From assembly GCA_963696505.1 (NCBI GenBank), contig CAVOKN010000001.1, positions 1-64,000 on the forward strand: a stretch of 64,000 bases of DNA, in the 5' to 3' direction. The stretch is from CAVOKN01 sp963696505 (GTDB taxonomy: Bacteria > Pseudomonadota > Gammaproteobacteria > Burkholderiales > Rhodocyclaceae). Below the pieces are notes generated by a model. The model made no database searches and was not told the DNA's origin. It was given only the letters and a program-made list of their open reading frames with translations. This document shows positions 20,413 through 27,622 of the stretch, one piece after another. Made by a program: the position numbers and the translations under genes. Each line of letters starts with the position of its first letter. The first letter of the stretch is position 1.

Positions 20413-21084
20413 TCAGGCGGACTGTATGCGATCGTGGAGCACGATCTTGCCGTCGCCTTCCTCGATCAAGCCCTGAAGCTGCAGATCCTTCATGACGCGG
20501 CTGACCATCTCGCGCGATGCGCCGATCATCTTGGCGATGTCCTGCTTGGAGATCTTGCGCGTCACCACGCGCTCGCCGTTCACCATTTCCGCCATGTCGA
20601 GCAGCAGGCGCGCGACGCGGCCGTAAACATCCATCAGCGCCAGGCTCTCGATCTTGCGGTCGGCCTTGCGCAGGCGCTGCACCAAGTTGCGCATGATGTA
20701 GTGGGAGACCTCGAAGTTCTCCTGGAGGAAGCGCTTGAAGTCGTGCTTGGAGATGATCACCAGGTCGCAGGGACTCACGGCGCTGACGGTGGCGGAGCGG
20801 GGGTTGTCGTCGAGGACGCCCATCTCGCCGAACAACTCGCCGGGCCCCAGCATCGACAGGATAACCTCGCGGCCTTCCTCGTCGCTCACCAGGACTTTCA
20901 GGGTGCCGGACAGGATCAGGTAAACGAAATCGGTGCGGTCGCCGGCATGGACCACCGAGGCATTGCGCGCGACTCGCCGCATCATCGCCAGGCGGGCAAT
21001 TGCCTGAAGGCTAGCCTCCGGCAGGCCATTGAACATCGAGAAGGTCCGCAATGCCGCAACAGTGACGGTGTTTCCCATTGCCAT
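20413..21084 (-). CDS. Crp/Fnr-family transcriptional regulator (CRP-like)
   Basis: A 223-residue regulator. The cyclic-nucleotide-binding fold is seen in NASVVHAGDRTDFVYLILSG and LGPGELFGEMGVLDDNPRSA. The helix-turn-helix is KQDIAKMIGASREMVSRVMK. No cysteine cluster is present, so it is not an Fe-S FNR. ATG 21084 follows GGGGAAT; a second ATG two codons later is possible. It is divergent from trxB, with a minus-strand TATAAT at 21175-21180. The ligand is not clear; the phosphate-cassette region (FGEMGVLDDNPRSATV) leaves cyclic nucleotide binding possible. Confidence 0.85.
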   Translation of the reverse strand: MAMGNTVTVAALRTFSMFNGLPEASLQAIARLAMMRRVARNASVVHAGDRTDFVYLILSGTLKVLVSDEEGREVILSMLGPGELFGEMGVLDDNPRSATVSAVSPCDLVIISKHDFKRFLQENFEVSHYIMRNLVQRLRKADRKIESLALMDVYGRVARLLLDMAEMVNGERVVTRKISKQDIAKMIGASREMVSRVMKDLQLQGLIEEGDGKIVLHDRIQSA

Positions 21085-21314
21085 CGAAATTCCCCAACTC
21101 GGTTGTTTGTTATTGACCCGGAACCTCGACCGGGCCGCTGGAGGGCGCGAGCTGCCCTCATTTTGCTGCGAACCATTATAGGGCATAGACCGCGCAAGCA
21201 CGAACAACGGTCCGAGCCGGCAAAGCTTGATCCGGCGCGCCACGCGGGCGGAAGCTGCGCCGCCGCCCCAGTATAATTTCCGGTTTCGAACTCGCCACCC
21301 GCAAAGGATCCCCC

Positions 21315-22268
21315 ATGAGCACCACGCGCCACTGCCCCCTGCTGATCCTCGGCTCCGGGCCCGCCGGATACTCCGCGGCCGTCTATGCTGCCCGCGCCAA
21401 CCTCAATCCCGTCCTGATCACCGGCATGGCCCAGGGCGGTCAGCTCATGACGACGACCGATGTGGACAACTGGCCGGCGGACGCCGAAGGCGTGCAGGGA
21501 CCGGACCTGATGGCCCGCTTCGAGGCCCACGCCAGGCGCTTCAACACCGAGATGATCTTCGACCAGATCAACAGCGTGAAACTCGATTCGAGGCCCTTCA
21601 CCCTCGTCGGCGACAGCGGCACCTACACCTGCGACGCACTGATCATCGCCACCGGCGCCACCGCCAAGTACCTGGGGCTGCCCTCGGAGCAGGCGTTCTC
21701 GGGCAAGGGCGTATCGGCCTGTGCCACCTGCGACGGCTTCTTCTACCGCAACCAGGACGTGGCGGTGATCGGCGGCGGCAACACCGCGGTGGAGGAAGCG
21801 CTGTACCTGGCCAACATCGCACGCCACGTGCATGTGGTGCACAGGCGCGACAAGTTCCGCGCCGAAAAGATCATGCAGGACAAGCTGTTCGAGAAGGCGC
21901 AGGCGGGCAAGGTGACCCTCCACTGGGATCACACCCTGGACGAGGTGCTGGGCGACAAGACCGGCGTGACCGGCATGCGCATCAGGAACGTCAAGTCCGG
22001 CACCACCCAGGACATCGTCCTCCACGGCGTGTTCATCGCCATCGGCCACGCGCCGAACACCGAAATCTTCGCCGGCCAGCTCGATATGGAGAACGGCTAC
22101 ATCGTCACCCAGGGCGGCCGCAACGGCAACGCCACGGCCACCAGCGTTGCCGGGGTGTTCGCGGCCGGGGACGTGCAGGACCACGTCTATCGCCAGGCGG
22201 TCACCTCCGCCGGGACCGGGTGCATGGCGGCGCTGGACGCCGAGCGCTACCTCGACAGCCTGGGCTGA
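21315..22268 (+). CDS. trxB: Thioredoxin-disulfide reductase
   Basis: NADPH-dependent flavoenzyme reducing thioredoxin. FAD site LLILGSGPAGYSAAVYAARA, redox disulfide ACATCDGFF, NADPH site VIGGGNTAVEEALYLANIA with the following HRRDKFRAEK, and C-terminal FAAGDVQDHVYRQAVTSAG. It is 317 residues, the normal length. A TATAAT lies at 21272-21277, and the start is preceded by a weak aaagga. It is divergent from the Crp/Fnr gene. Confidence 0.96.
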   Translation: MSTTRHCPLLILGSGPAGYSAAVYAARANLNPVLITGMAQGGQLMTTTDVDNWPADAEGVQGPDLMARFEAHARRFNTEMIFDQINSVKLDSRPFTLVGDSGTYTCDALIIATGATAKYLGLPSEQAFSGKGVSACATCDGFFYRNQDVAVIGGGNTAVEEALYLANIARHVHVVHRRDKFRAEKIMQDKLFEKAQAGKVTLHWDHTLDEVLGDKTGVTGMRIRNVKSGTTQDIVLHGVFIAIGHAPNTEIFAGQLDMENGYIVTQGGRNGNATATSVAGVFAAGDVQDHVYRQAVTSAGTGCMAALDAERYLDSLG

Positions 22269-22359
22269 GCGGGCCGGTTACCGTCAACCGCCGTCCTCCC
22301 GGGACTGACTTTCGCGCATTGCCGGGCCGCTCGCCCGGCTCGGCACAGACATCAGCCGC

Positions 22360-22929
22360 ATGCCCATCCGCCGCGGCCCAGCGCCGCCGACCGACGACGA
22401 TCGAAGCCTGTTCCGCGACGCGGTGGGCGACGCGCAACCTTTGCGCCGACCGGACCGGGTGCACCACGAGCCGCCGCGGCCGGCTCCGGTCCCGGTGCAG
22501 CGCCTTCGCGACGAGCAGGCCGCCCTGGCCGAGTCGATCTGCGCACCCGAGCCGCTTGAGCTGCGCCTGGAAGGCGGCGATGAATTATGCTTCCTGCGTG
22601 GCGGATTGCCACGCAGCGTCCTGCGGGATCTGCGCCGCGGCCGCTGGGTGGTGCAGGATCAGCTCGACCTGCACGGCGCCAATCGCGAACTGGCGCGCAC
22701 GCTGCTGGTGGACTTCCTGGCCGAGGCGCTACGCCGCGGGCTGCGCTGCGTGCGGGTGATCCACGGCAAGGGGCTGCGCTCCCCGGGCCGGGAGCCCGTG
22801 CTCAAGGTCTGGGTGAAGGCCTGGCTTGCCCAGCGCGCGGAGGTGCTGGCCTACTGCCAGGCGCGCGCCGCCGAGGGCGGCGCGGGCGCGGTGATCGTGC
22901 TGCTGCGGGCCGCCGCCCCCGTCAGATAG
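22360..22929 (+). CDS. Smr-domain protein
   Basis: A 189-residue protein. The N-terminal half is Pro/Arg/Asp-rich and probably disordered. The C-terminal Smr domain contains DQLDLHGANRELARTLLVDF and VRVIHGKGLRSPGREPVLK, the LDLHG and HGKG motifs of MutS2-like Smr nucleases. Such stand-alone proteins (YdaL/SmrA type) are RNA/DNA endonuclease candidates. Its 3' end overlaps the convergent glnB stop by 8 bp. Confidence 0.85.
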   Translation: MPIRRGPAPPTDDDRSLFRDAVGDAQPLRRPDRVHHEPPRPAPVPVQRLRDEQAALAESICAPEPLELRLEGGDELCFLRGGLPRSVLRDLRRGRWVVQDQLDLHGANRELARTLLVDFLAEALRRGLRCVRVIHGKGLRSPGREPVLKVWVKAWLAQRAEVLAYCQARAAEGGAGAVIVLLRAAAPVR

Positions 22930-23260
22930 CGGCTTCGTTGGTCTCGCCAGTGCGGATGCGCACCACCTGCTCCACCGAAGAGACGAAGATCTTGCCGTCG
23001 CCGATCTTGCCGGTGCGGGCAGCTTTGACAATGGCATCGATCGCCTGATCCACCATCGCCTCAGTGACGACCAGTTCGATCTTGATCTTGGGCAGGAAGT
23101 CAACGACGTACTCGGCGCCGCGGTAGAGCTCGGTGTGACCCTTCTGCCGGCCGAAACCCTTGACCTCGGTCACCGTCAGGCCGCTGATGCCAACCTCCGA
23201 CAAGCCCTCGCGGACTTCGTCCAGCTTGAACGGCTTGATGATCGCTTCGATTTTCTTCAT
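22922..23260 (-). CDS. glnB: Nitrogen regulatory protein P-II
   Basis: A 112-residue trimeric signal protein sensing 2-oxoglutarate, ATP and ADP. It has MKKIEAIIKPFKLDEVREGL, the T-loop with the uridylylation site Tyr51 (GHTELYRGAEYVVDFLPK) and TGKIGDGKIFV (signature). It cannot be told from GlnK by sequence alone; the absence of an adjacent amtB and the position beside nadE, a common betaproteobacterial linkage, favour GlnB. An aagga-type ribosome site precedes the start. Confidence 0.95.
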   Translation of the reverse strand: MKKIEAIIKPFKLDEVREGLSEVGISGLTVTEVKGFGRQKGHTELYRGAEYVVDFLPKIKIELVVTEAMVDQAIDAIVKAARTGKIGDGKIFVSSVEQVVRIRTGETNEAAI

Positions 23261-23296
23261 GAACCCTCCTTAAGGAATCCGTGTGCCGAATCGGCC

Positions 23297-24910
23297 CTAC
23301 CATTCGTCCGAATACTTCGATGTGATCGGGTAGCGCCAGTCCTTGCCGAAACCGCGCTTGGTCACGCGGATGCCCAGCGGGGCCTGGCGCCGCTTGTACT
23401 CGCTGCGCTTGAGCATGGTCACGACCCGCCGCACGACCTCCGGCGCGAAACCCTGGGCGACGATCTCCCGCGGCGACTCGTCGCGCTCCATGTAGGCCTC
23501 GATGATCGCATCGAGCACCTCGTAGGGCGGTAGCGTGTCCTGGTCGGTCTGGTTCGGCTTCAGTTCGGCGGAAGGCGCCCGCGTGATGATGCGCTCGGGA
23601 ATCACCGGCGCGTGCTGGTTGCGGTGGCGCGCGAGACGATAGACGCCGGTCTTGAGCAGGTCCTTGATCACCGCGAAGCCGCCCGCCATGTCGCCGTAGA
23701 GGGTGGCGTAACCCACTGCCATCTCGCTCTTGTTGCCGGTGGTCAGCACGATGCTGCCGTACTTGTTCGAGAGCGCCATCAGGAGCATGCCGCGGATGCG
23801 TGCCTGGAGGTTCTCCTCGGTGGTGTCCGCGGGCCGACCGGCGAACTCCGCCGCCAGCATGGCCTGGAAGGTCGCCATTGCCGGCGCGATGGGAATCTCG
23901 TCGTAGCGCACGCCGAGATTGCGCACCAGTTCGCGCGAGTCGTCAAGGCTGATCTGCGCCGTGTAGGGCGAGGGCATCATCACCGCCCGAACCTTGTCGG
24001 CCCCGAGGGCGTCCACCGCGATGCACAGCGTAAGCGCCGAATCGATGCCCCCCGAAAGGCCGATGATGACACCGGGAAAACCGTTCTTGCCGATGTAATC
24101 GCGCACCCCAAGGGTGAGGGCGGCGTAGATCTCGGCTTCCCGCGACGTCGTCTGGGCAAGGGCGCCAGGAGCCAGATCGCCCATCTCGTAACGCAGCAGT
24201 CCCAGCGTCTCGCCGAAGGATGGCGCCTGGTACACCAGTTCGCCGCCGCGATCCAGCGCGAAGGAGGCGCCGTCGAACACCAGTTCGTCCTGGCCGCCTA
24301 CCATGTTGGCATAGACCACCGGCACGCCGGTGTCTTCGATGCGGCTGCGCAGAACCTCATAGCGACGCGCCTGCTTGTCGATATGGTAGGGCGAGGCGTT
24401 GAGCGCGATCAGCAGTTCGGCGCCCTCGCGCCGCGCCGCGTCGGCCGCACCCTCCTCCCAGACGTCGGCGCAGATGTTGATGCCGATTCGCACCCCCCGC
24501 ACCTCCACCACGCAGGGCCGCGAGCCGGCGGCGAAGTAGCGCGCCTCGTCGAACACCTCGTAATTCGGCAGCCGGTGCTTGCGATAGGTGGCGGCGATCG
24601 CTCCATCGCGCAGGACCGAAGCCGCATTGAAGCGGCGCTCCCCCTGCTCCTCCGGGTGCCCGACCAGGATCGCGATGCCGCGGACTTCCTGCGCCAGGGT
24701 AGCCAGTTCGCGCGAGCAGGTACGGTAGAAGTCGCGCCGCAGCAGCAGATCCTCGGGGGGATAACCGCACAGGGCGAGTTCGGGGGTCACCAGCAAGTCA
24801 GCCCCCGCGGTACGGGCCTCGCGCGCGGCGGCGGCGATCCTGCGGGCATTGCCGGAAATGTCGCCGACGGTGCAATTCAACTGGGCGACTGCGATCATCA
24901 GCGAATTCAT
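23297..24910 (-). CDS. nadE: Glutamine-dependent NAD+ synthetase
   Basis: Last step of NAD synthesis, amidating NaAD with ammonia from glutamine. The N-terminal nitrilase-like glutaminase has Glu (LVTPELALCGYPPEDLLL), Lys (YRKHRLPNYEVFDEARYF) and Cys (INICADVWEEG). The synthetase domain has the PP-loop IIGLSGGIDSALTLCIAVDA and TTGNKSEMAVGYATLYGD. ATG 24910 (MNSLMIAVAQLNCTVGDI) gives the usual ~538 residues; a second ATG at 24898 is possible. Neither has a strong ribosome site. The frame runs without stop into an upstream transposase fragment, so its native leader was probably replaced. Confidence 0.93.
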   Translation of the reverse strand: MNSLMIAVAQLNCTVGDISGNARRIAAAAREARTAGADLLVTPELALCGYPPEDLLLRRDFYRTCSRELATLAQEVRGIAILVGHPEEQGERRFNAASVLRDGAIAATYRKHRLPNYEVFDEARYFAAGSRPCVVEVRGVRIGINICADVWEEGAADAARREGAELLIALNASPYHIDKQARRYEVLRSRIEDTGVPVVYANMVGGQDELVFDGASFALDRGGELVYQAPSFGETLGLLRYEMGDLAPGALAQTTSREAEIYAALTLGVRDYIGKNGFPGVIIGLSGGIDSALTLCIAVDALGADKVRAVMMPSPYTAQISLDDSRELVRNLGVRYDEIPIAPAMATFQAMLAAEFAGRPADTTEENLQARIRGMLLMALSNKYGSIVLTTGNKSEMAVGYATLYGDMAGGFAVIKDLLKTGVYRLARHRNQHAPVIPERIITRAPSAELKPNQTDQDTLPPYEVLDAIIEAYMERDESPREIVAQGFAPEVVRRVVTMLKRSEYKRRQAPLGIRVTKRGFGKDWRYPITSKYSDEW

Positions 24911-24942
24911 TGCCGCGTAACTATACAACATCATCCCGGGCC

Positions 24943-25468
24943 GGCTGTCGCGGGCCGTCTTGCCCGGTGCGCCCTGAAACGCCTCGAAGAATTCGGCCAC
25001 CGACTCGGCCAGCGTCGGCTGATTGTCCTTGACCGAGAGGATATAGTCGGCGCCCCGATCCCGAATCGCCTGGGCAATATTGGGCTGCGTTCCCATGGCG
25101 TCGATGGTCACGATGCAGCCTTCCAGTGCCAGGGTTGCCAGCAGTTCCGGAATGGCCGTCTTCTCGTTGGACTTTTCGGCAGTCGCTTGTTGGCCGAGTA
25201 CCAGCCCCGCACCTGCGGCAAAAGCGCTGACCAAGTGCAGAGGGGTTGCGCCAAGTTTGCCAGAGCGCCGACTGGTCTTGCCATCGATGCTCACCACCTC
25301 GTCTTTCGCCAGCGCCGGTACCACGCTGCTGACCCAGCGCCGAAACGCCGCACCAAAGGCTTGCCCGTCAATCGCCGCGAAGACACGGCCGAATGTGTCG
25401 TGCGACGGGATGCCATTCTCCAGTCTCAGATAGCGCCGAAGCCAATCCAGCTTTTCCTGGCTTGCCAT
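24943..25468 (-). pseudogene. Truncated ISAs1-family transposase fused in frame to nadE
   Basis: About 175 residues of an ISAs1-type DDE transposase: WLRRYLRLENGIPSHDTFGR, VVSIDGKTSRRSG (first catalytic Asp), HLVSAFAAGAGLVLGQ, IPELLATLALEGCIVTIDAM (second Asp), YILSVKDNQPTL. The first ~50 residues and everything after the middle of the domain are missing. No stop lies between it and nadE, so a 723-residue composite frame (23297-25468) exists, joined by the short segment RPGMMLYSYAA. Inverted repeats were not found. Confidence 0.85.
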
Positions 25469-25567
25469 GCCCCGGGCGGCTCACCATAATCCGGCGCTCA
25501 TGTGCCGCGACGCCTTTTCCTGGTTCAACGACCGCCCAGCGGGCGGCCCCGGCCCGACGGCGGACCC

Positions 25568-26701
25568 GTGAGCGGTAAACTCAGTGTGCGGGAGGCGGCG
25601 GCGATCGCCGAGCTGCCCGCAGCGGCCTGGAACCGCCTCGCCGGCAGCCAGCCGTTCCTGCGCCACGAGTTCCTGCACGCCCTGGAAGCCGCGGGCTGTG
25701 CGGCCCCGCAAACCGGCTGGACGCCGCAACACCTCTCGTTATGGCGCGGCGACGAACTGGTTGCCGCTCTGCCCTGCTACGCCAAGGCCCATTCCTATGG
25801 CGAGTTCGTGTTCGACTGGGCCTGGGCCGAGGCCTGCGAGCGCGCCGGCATCGCCTACTACCCCAAGCTGCTGAGCGCCGTGCCGCTCACGCCGGTGACG
25901 GGGCCGCGACTCCTCGCGCGGGACAACGCGGCGCGCGCGCAGCTTATCGCCGCAGTCCTGGACCTCGCGCGGTGCGCCGGCATGAGCTCCTGGCACGTCT
26001 TGTTCCCCGATCGCCAGGCGCTGACTTCGCTCGAATCCGCCGGTCTGCTGCTGCGCCAGGGAGTGCAGTTCCACTGGCGCAATCCGGGCTACCGGGACTT
26101 CGACGACTTCCTCGCCACGCTGACCCGGGACAAGCGCCGCAAGATCCGCCAGGAACGGCGCCGGGTGGCGGAGCAGGGCGTGGAACTGCGGCGGATCGCG
26201 GGGTGCGACATCGGCGACACCGACTGGGAGTTCTTCTACCGCTGCCACTGCCGAACCTACTTCGACCGCGGTCGCTCGCCCTATCTCAACCTGGACTTCT
26301 TCCGGCGCCTCGGCCGAACCATGCCCGAGGCATTGCTGCTGGTGCTCGCCGTCAAGGACGGCGCGCCGATCGCCGCCGCCCTGGACCTGCTGGACGACGC
26401 GGCCCTGTACGGCCGCTACTGGGGCGCACTGGAGTACGTCCCCGGGCTGCACTTCGAGGCCTGCTACTACCAGGGCATAGAGCACTGCATCGCGCAAGGC
26501 CTGCGGGTGTTCGAGGGCGGTGCGCAGGGGGAGCACAAGCTGGCACGGGGATTCGAACCGGTGGTAACCCATTCCGCCCATTGGCTGGCGGAACCGCGTC
26601 TGGCCGACGCAGTGGCGCGTTTCCTGCACCGGGAGACACAGGGCGTGACCCATTACATCGACGAGTTGAGCGAGCACAGCCCGTTCCGGCGCGAAACGTG
26701 A
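25568..26701 (+). CDS. FemAB/GNAT-like acyltransferase (DUF482 / 'peptidogalycan biosynthesis' family)
   Basis: A 377-residue cytoplasmic protein starting at GTG 25568. Its signature includes FLRHEFLHALEAAGC, LPCYAKAHSYGEFVFDWAWA, YYPKLLSAVPLTPVTGPRLL, LTRDKRRKIRQERRRV and FEGGAQGEHKLARGFEPV, which define the DUF482 branch of FemAB-like N-acyltransferases. The substrate is unknown. It is followed immediately by a hairpin shared with convergent ppa. Confidence 0.85.
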   Translation: MSGKLSVREAAAIAELPAAAWNRLAGSQPFLRHEFLHALEAAGCAAPQTGWTPQHLSLWRGDELVAALPCYAKAHSYGEFVFDWAWAEACERAGIAYYPKLLSAVPLTPVTGPRLLARDNAARAQLIAAVLDLARCAGMSSWHVLFPDRQALTSLESAGLLLRQGVQFHWRNPGYRDFDDFLATLTRDKRRKIRQERRRVAEQGVELRRIAGCDIGDTDWEFFYRCHCRTYFDRGRSPYLNLDFFRRLGRTMPEALLLVLAVKDGAPIAAALDLLDDAALYGRYWGALEYVPGLHFEACYYQGIEHCIAQGLRVFEGGAQGEHKLARGFEPVVTHSAHWLAEPRLADAVARFLHRETQGVTHYIDELSEHSPFRRET

Positions 26702-26703
26702 AA

Positions 26704-26723
26704 AAGCCCGCCGAAGCGGGCTT
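26704..26723 (-). terminator. Rho-independent terminator for ppa (bidirectional)
   Basis: Inverted arms aagcccgc and gcgggctt around cgaa, with a T-run on the minus strand just after the hairpin. It directly follows the acyltransferase stop and lies 27 bp beyond the ppa stop, so it serves ppa and perhaps both convergent genes. Confidence 0.85.
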
Positions 26724-26749
26724 CTGCAAGTGGCTACCCGACTGAGCGA

Positions 26750-27298
26750 TCAGAACGCCGGCTTGTCCTTGGCGTTCTTGAAGCACTCGACGCCGACCAT
26801 GATTTCCTTTTTCGCCTCCTCGGCGCCTAGCCAGCCTTTCACCTTGACGAACTTGCCGGGCTCCAGGTCCTTGTAGTGCTGGAAGAAGTGCGCGATCTGG
26901 TCGAGGCTGATCTGGGGCAGGTCCCGCGGCGACTGGATGCTGCGGTACATGGTGGTCAGCTTGTCCACCGGCACCGCCAGCAGCTTGGCGTCGCCCCCCG
27001 CCTCGTCCTCCATGTCGAGCATGCCGATGGGCCGGCAGCGCACTACCGTTCCCGGCGGCAACGCAAAAGGCGAGATCACCAGCACATCCACCGGGTCGCC
27101 GTCGTCGGCGATGGTGTGGGGGATGTAGCCGTAGTTGCAGGGATAGTGCATGGCCGTGGCCATGAAGCGGTCCACAAAAATGGCGCCCGAATCCTTGTCC
27201 ACCTCGTACTTGATGGGTTCGGCGTGCATCGGAATCTCGATGATCACGTTGAAGTCGTTGGGCAGATCCTTGCCGGACGGAACACTCTTGAGCGCCAT
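26750..27298 (-). CDS. ppa: Inorganic pyrophosphatase (family I)
   Basis: Hydrolyses pyrophosphate released by biosynthesis. A 182-residue family I enzyme with FNVIIEIPMHAEPIKYEVDK, MHYPCNYGYIPHTIADDGDP and the Asp triad DDGDPVDVLV, plus LAVPVDKLTTMYRSI and HFFQHYKDLEPGKFVKVKGW. A minus-strand TATAAT at 27323-27328 and ribosome site upstream fit this start. Complete. Confidence 0.97.
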   Translation of the reverse strand: MALKSVPSGKDLPNDFNVIIEIPMHAEPIKYEVDKDSGAIFVDRFMATAMHYPCNYGYIPHTIADDGDPVDVLVISPFALPPGTVVRCRPIGMLDMEDEAGGDAKLLAVPVDKLTTMYRSIQSPRDLPQISLDQIAHFFQHYKDLEPGKFVKVKGWLGAEEAKKEIMVGVECFKNAKDKPAF

Positions 27299-27370
27299 TT
27301 GGCATCCCCATAAAAAAATCTGATTATACCGCCCCGGCCGCCGTCATTGTGCGGCGCGGCACAGGAGAGC

Positions 27371-27577
27371 TCAGCTCGCTTCGAAGCCGGCGTCGTCGAT
27401 GGCCGCCTTCATCGCGTCCACCGCCACCTTGGACGGGTCGTAATCGATCTGCGCCTCGCCCCGCTCCAGCGACACCTCGGCGCGCGACACGCCAGTCAGT
27501 CCCTGGAGAACGCCGGTGACGCTCTTGACGCACCCGCCGCACTTCATGCCGGCAACCTTGAGAGTCGTGGTTTCCAT
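27371..27577 (-). CDS. copZ: Copper chaperone (HMA domain)
   Basis: A 68-residue ferredoxin-fold metallochaperone: TTTLKVAGMKCGGCVKSVTG with the Cu(I)-binding CxxC, and AEVSLERGEAQIDYDPSKVA. It lies 45 bp downstream of copA on the same strand and would hand Cu(I) to the CopA N-terminal domains. Confidence 0.92.
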   Translation of the reverse strand: METTTLKVAGMKCGGCVKSVTGVLQGLTGVSRAEVSLERGEAQIDYDPSKVAVDAMKAAIDDAGFEAS

Positions 27578-27622
27578 TGCTGCGATCCTGAAAAAGTGGA
27601 AAAGGGACTGAAGTCTAGCGCC

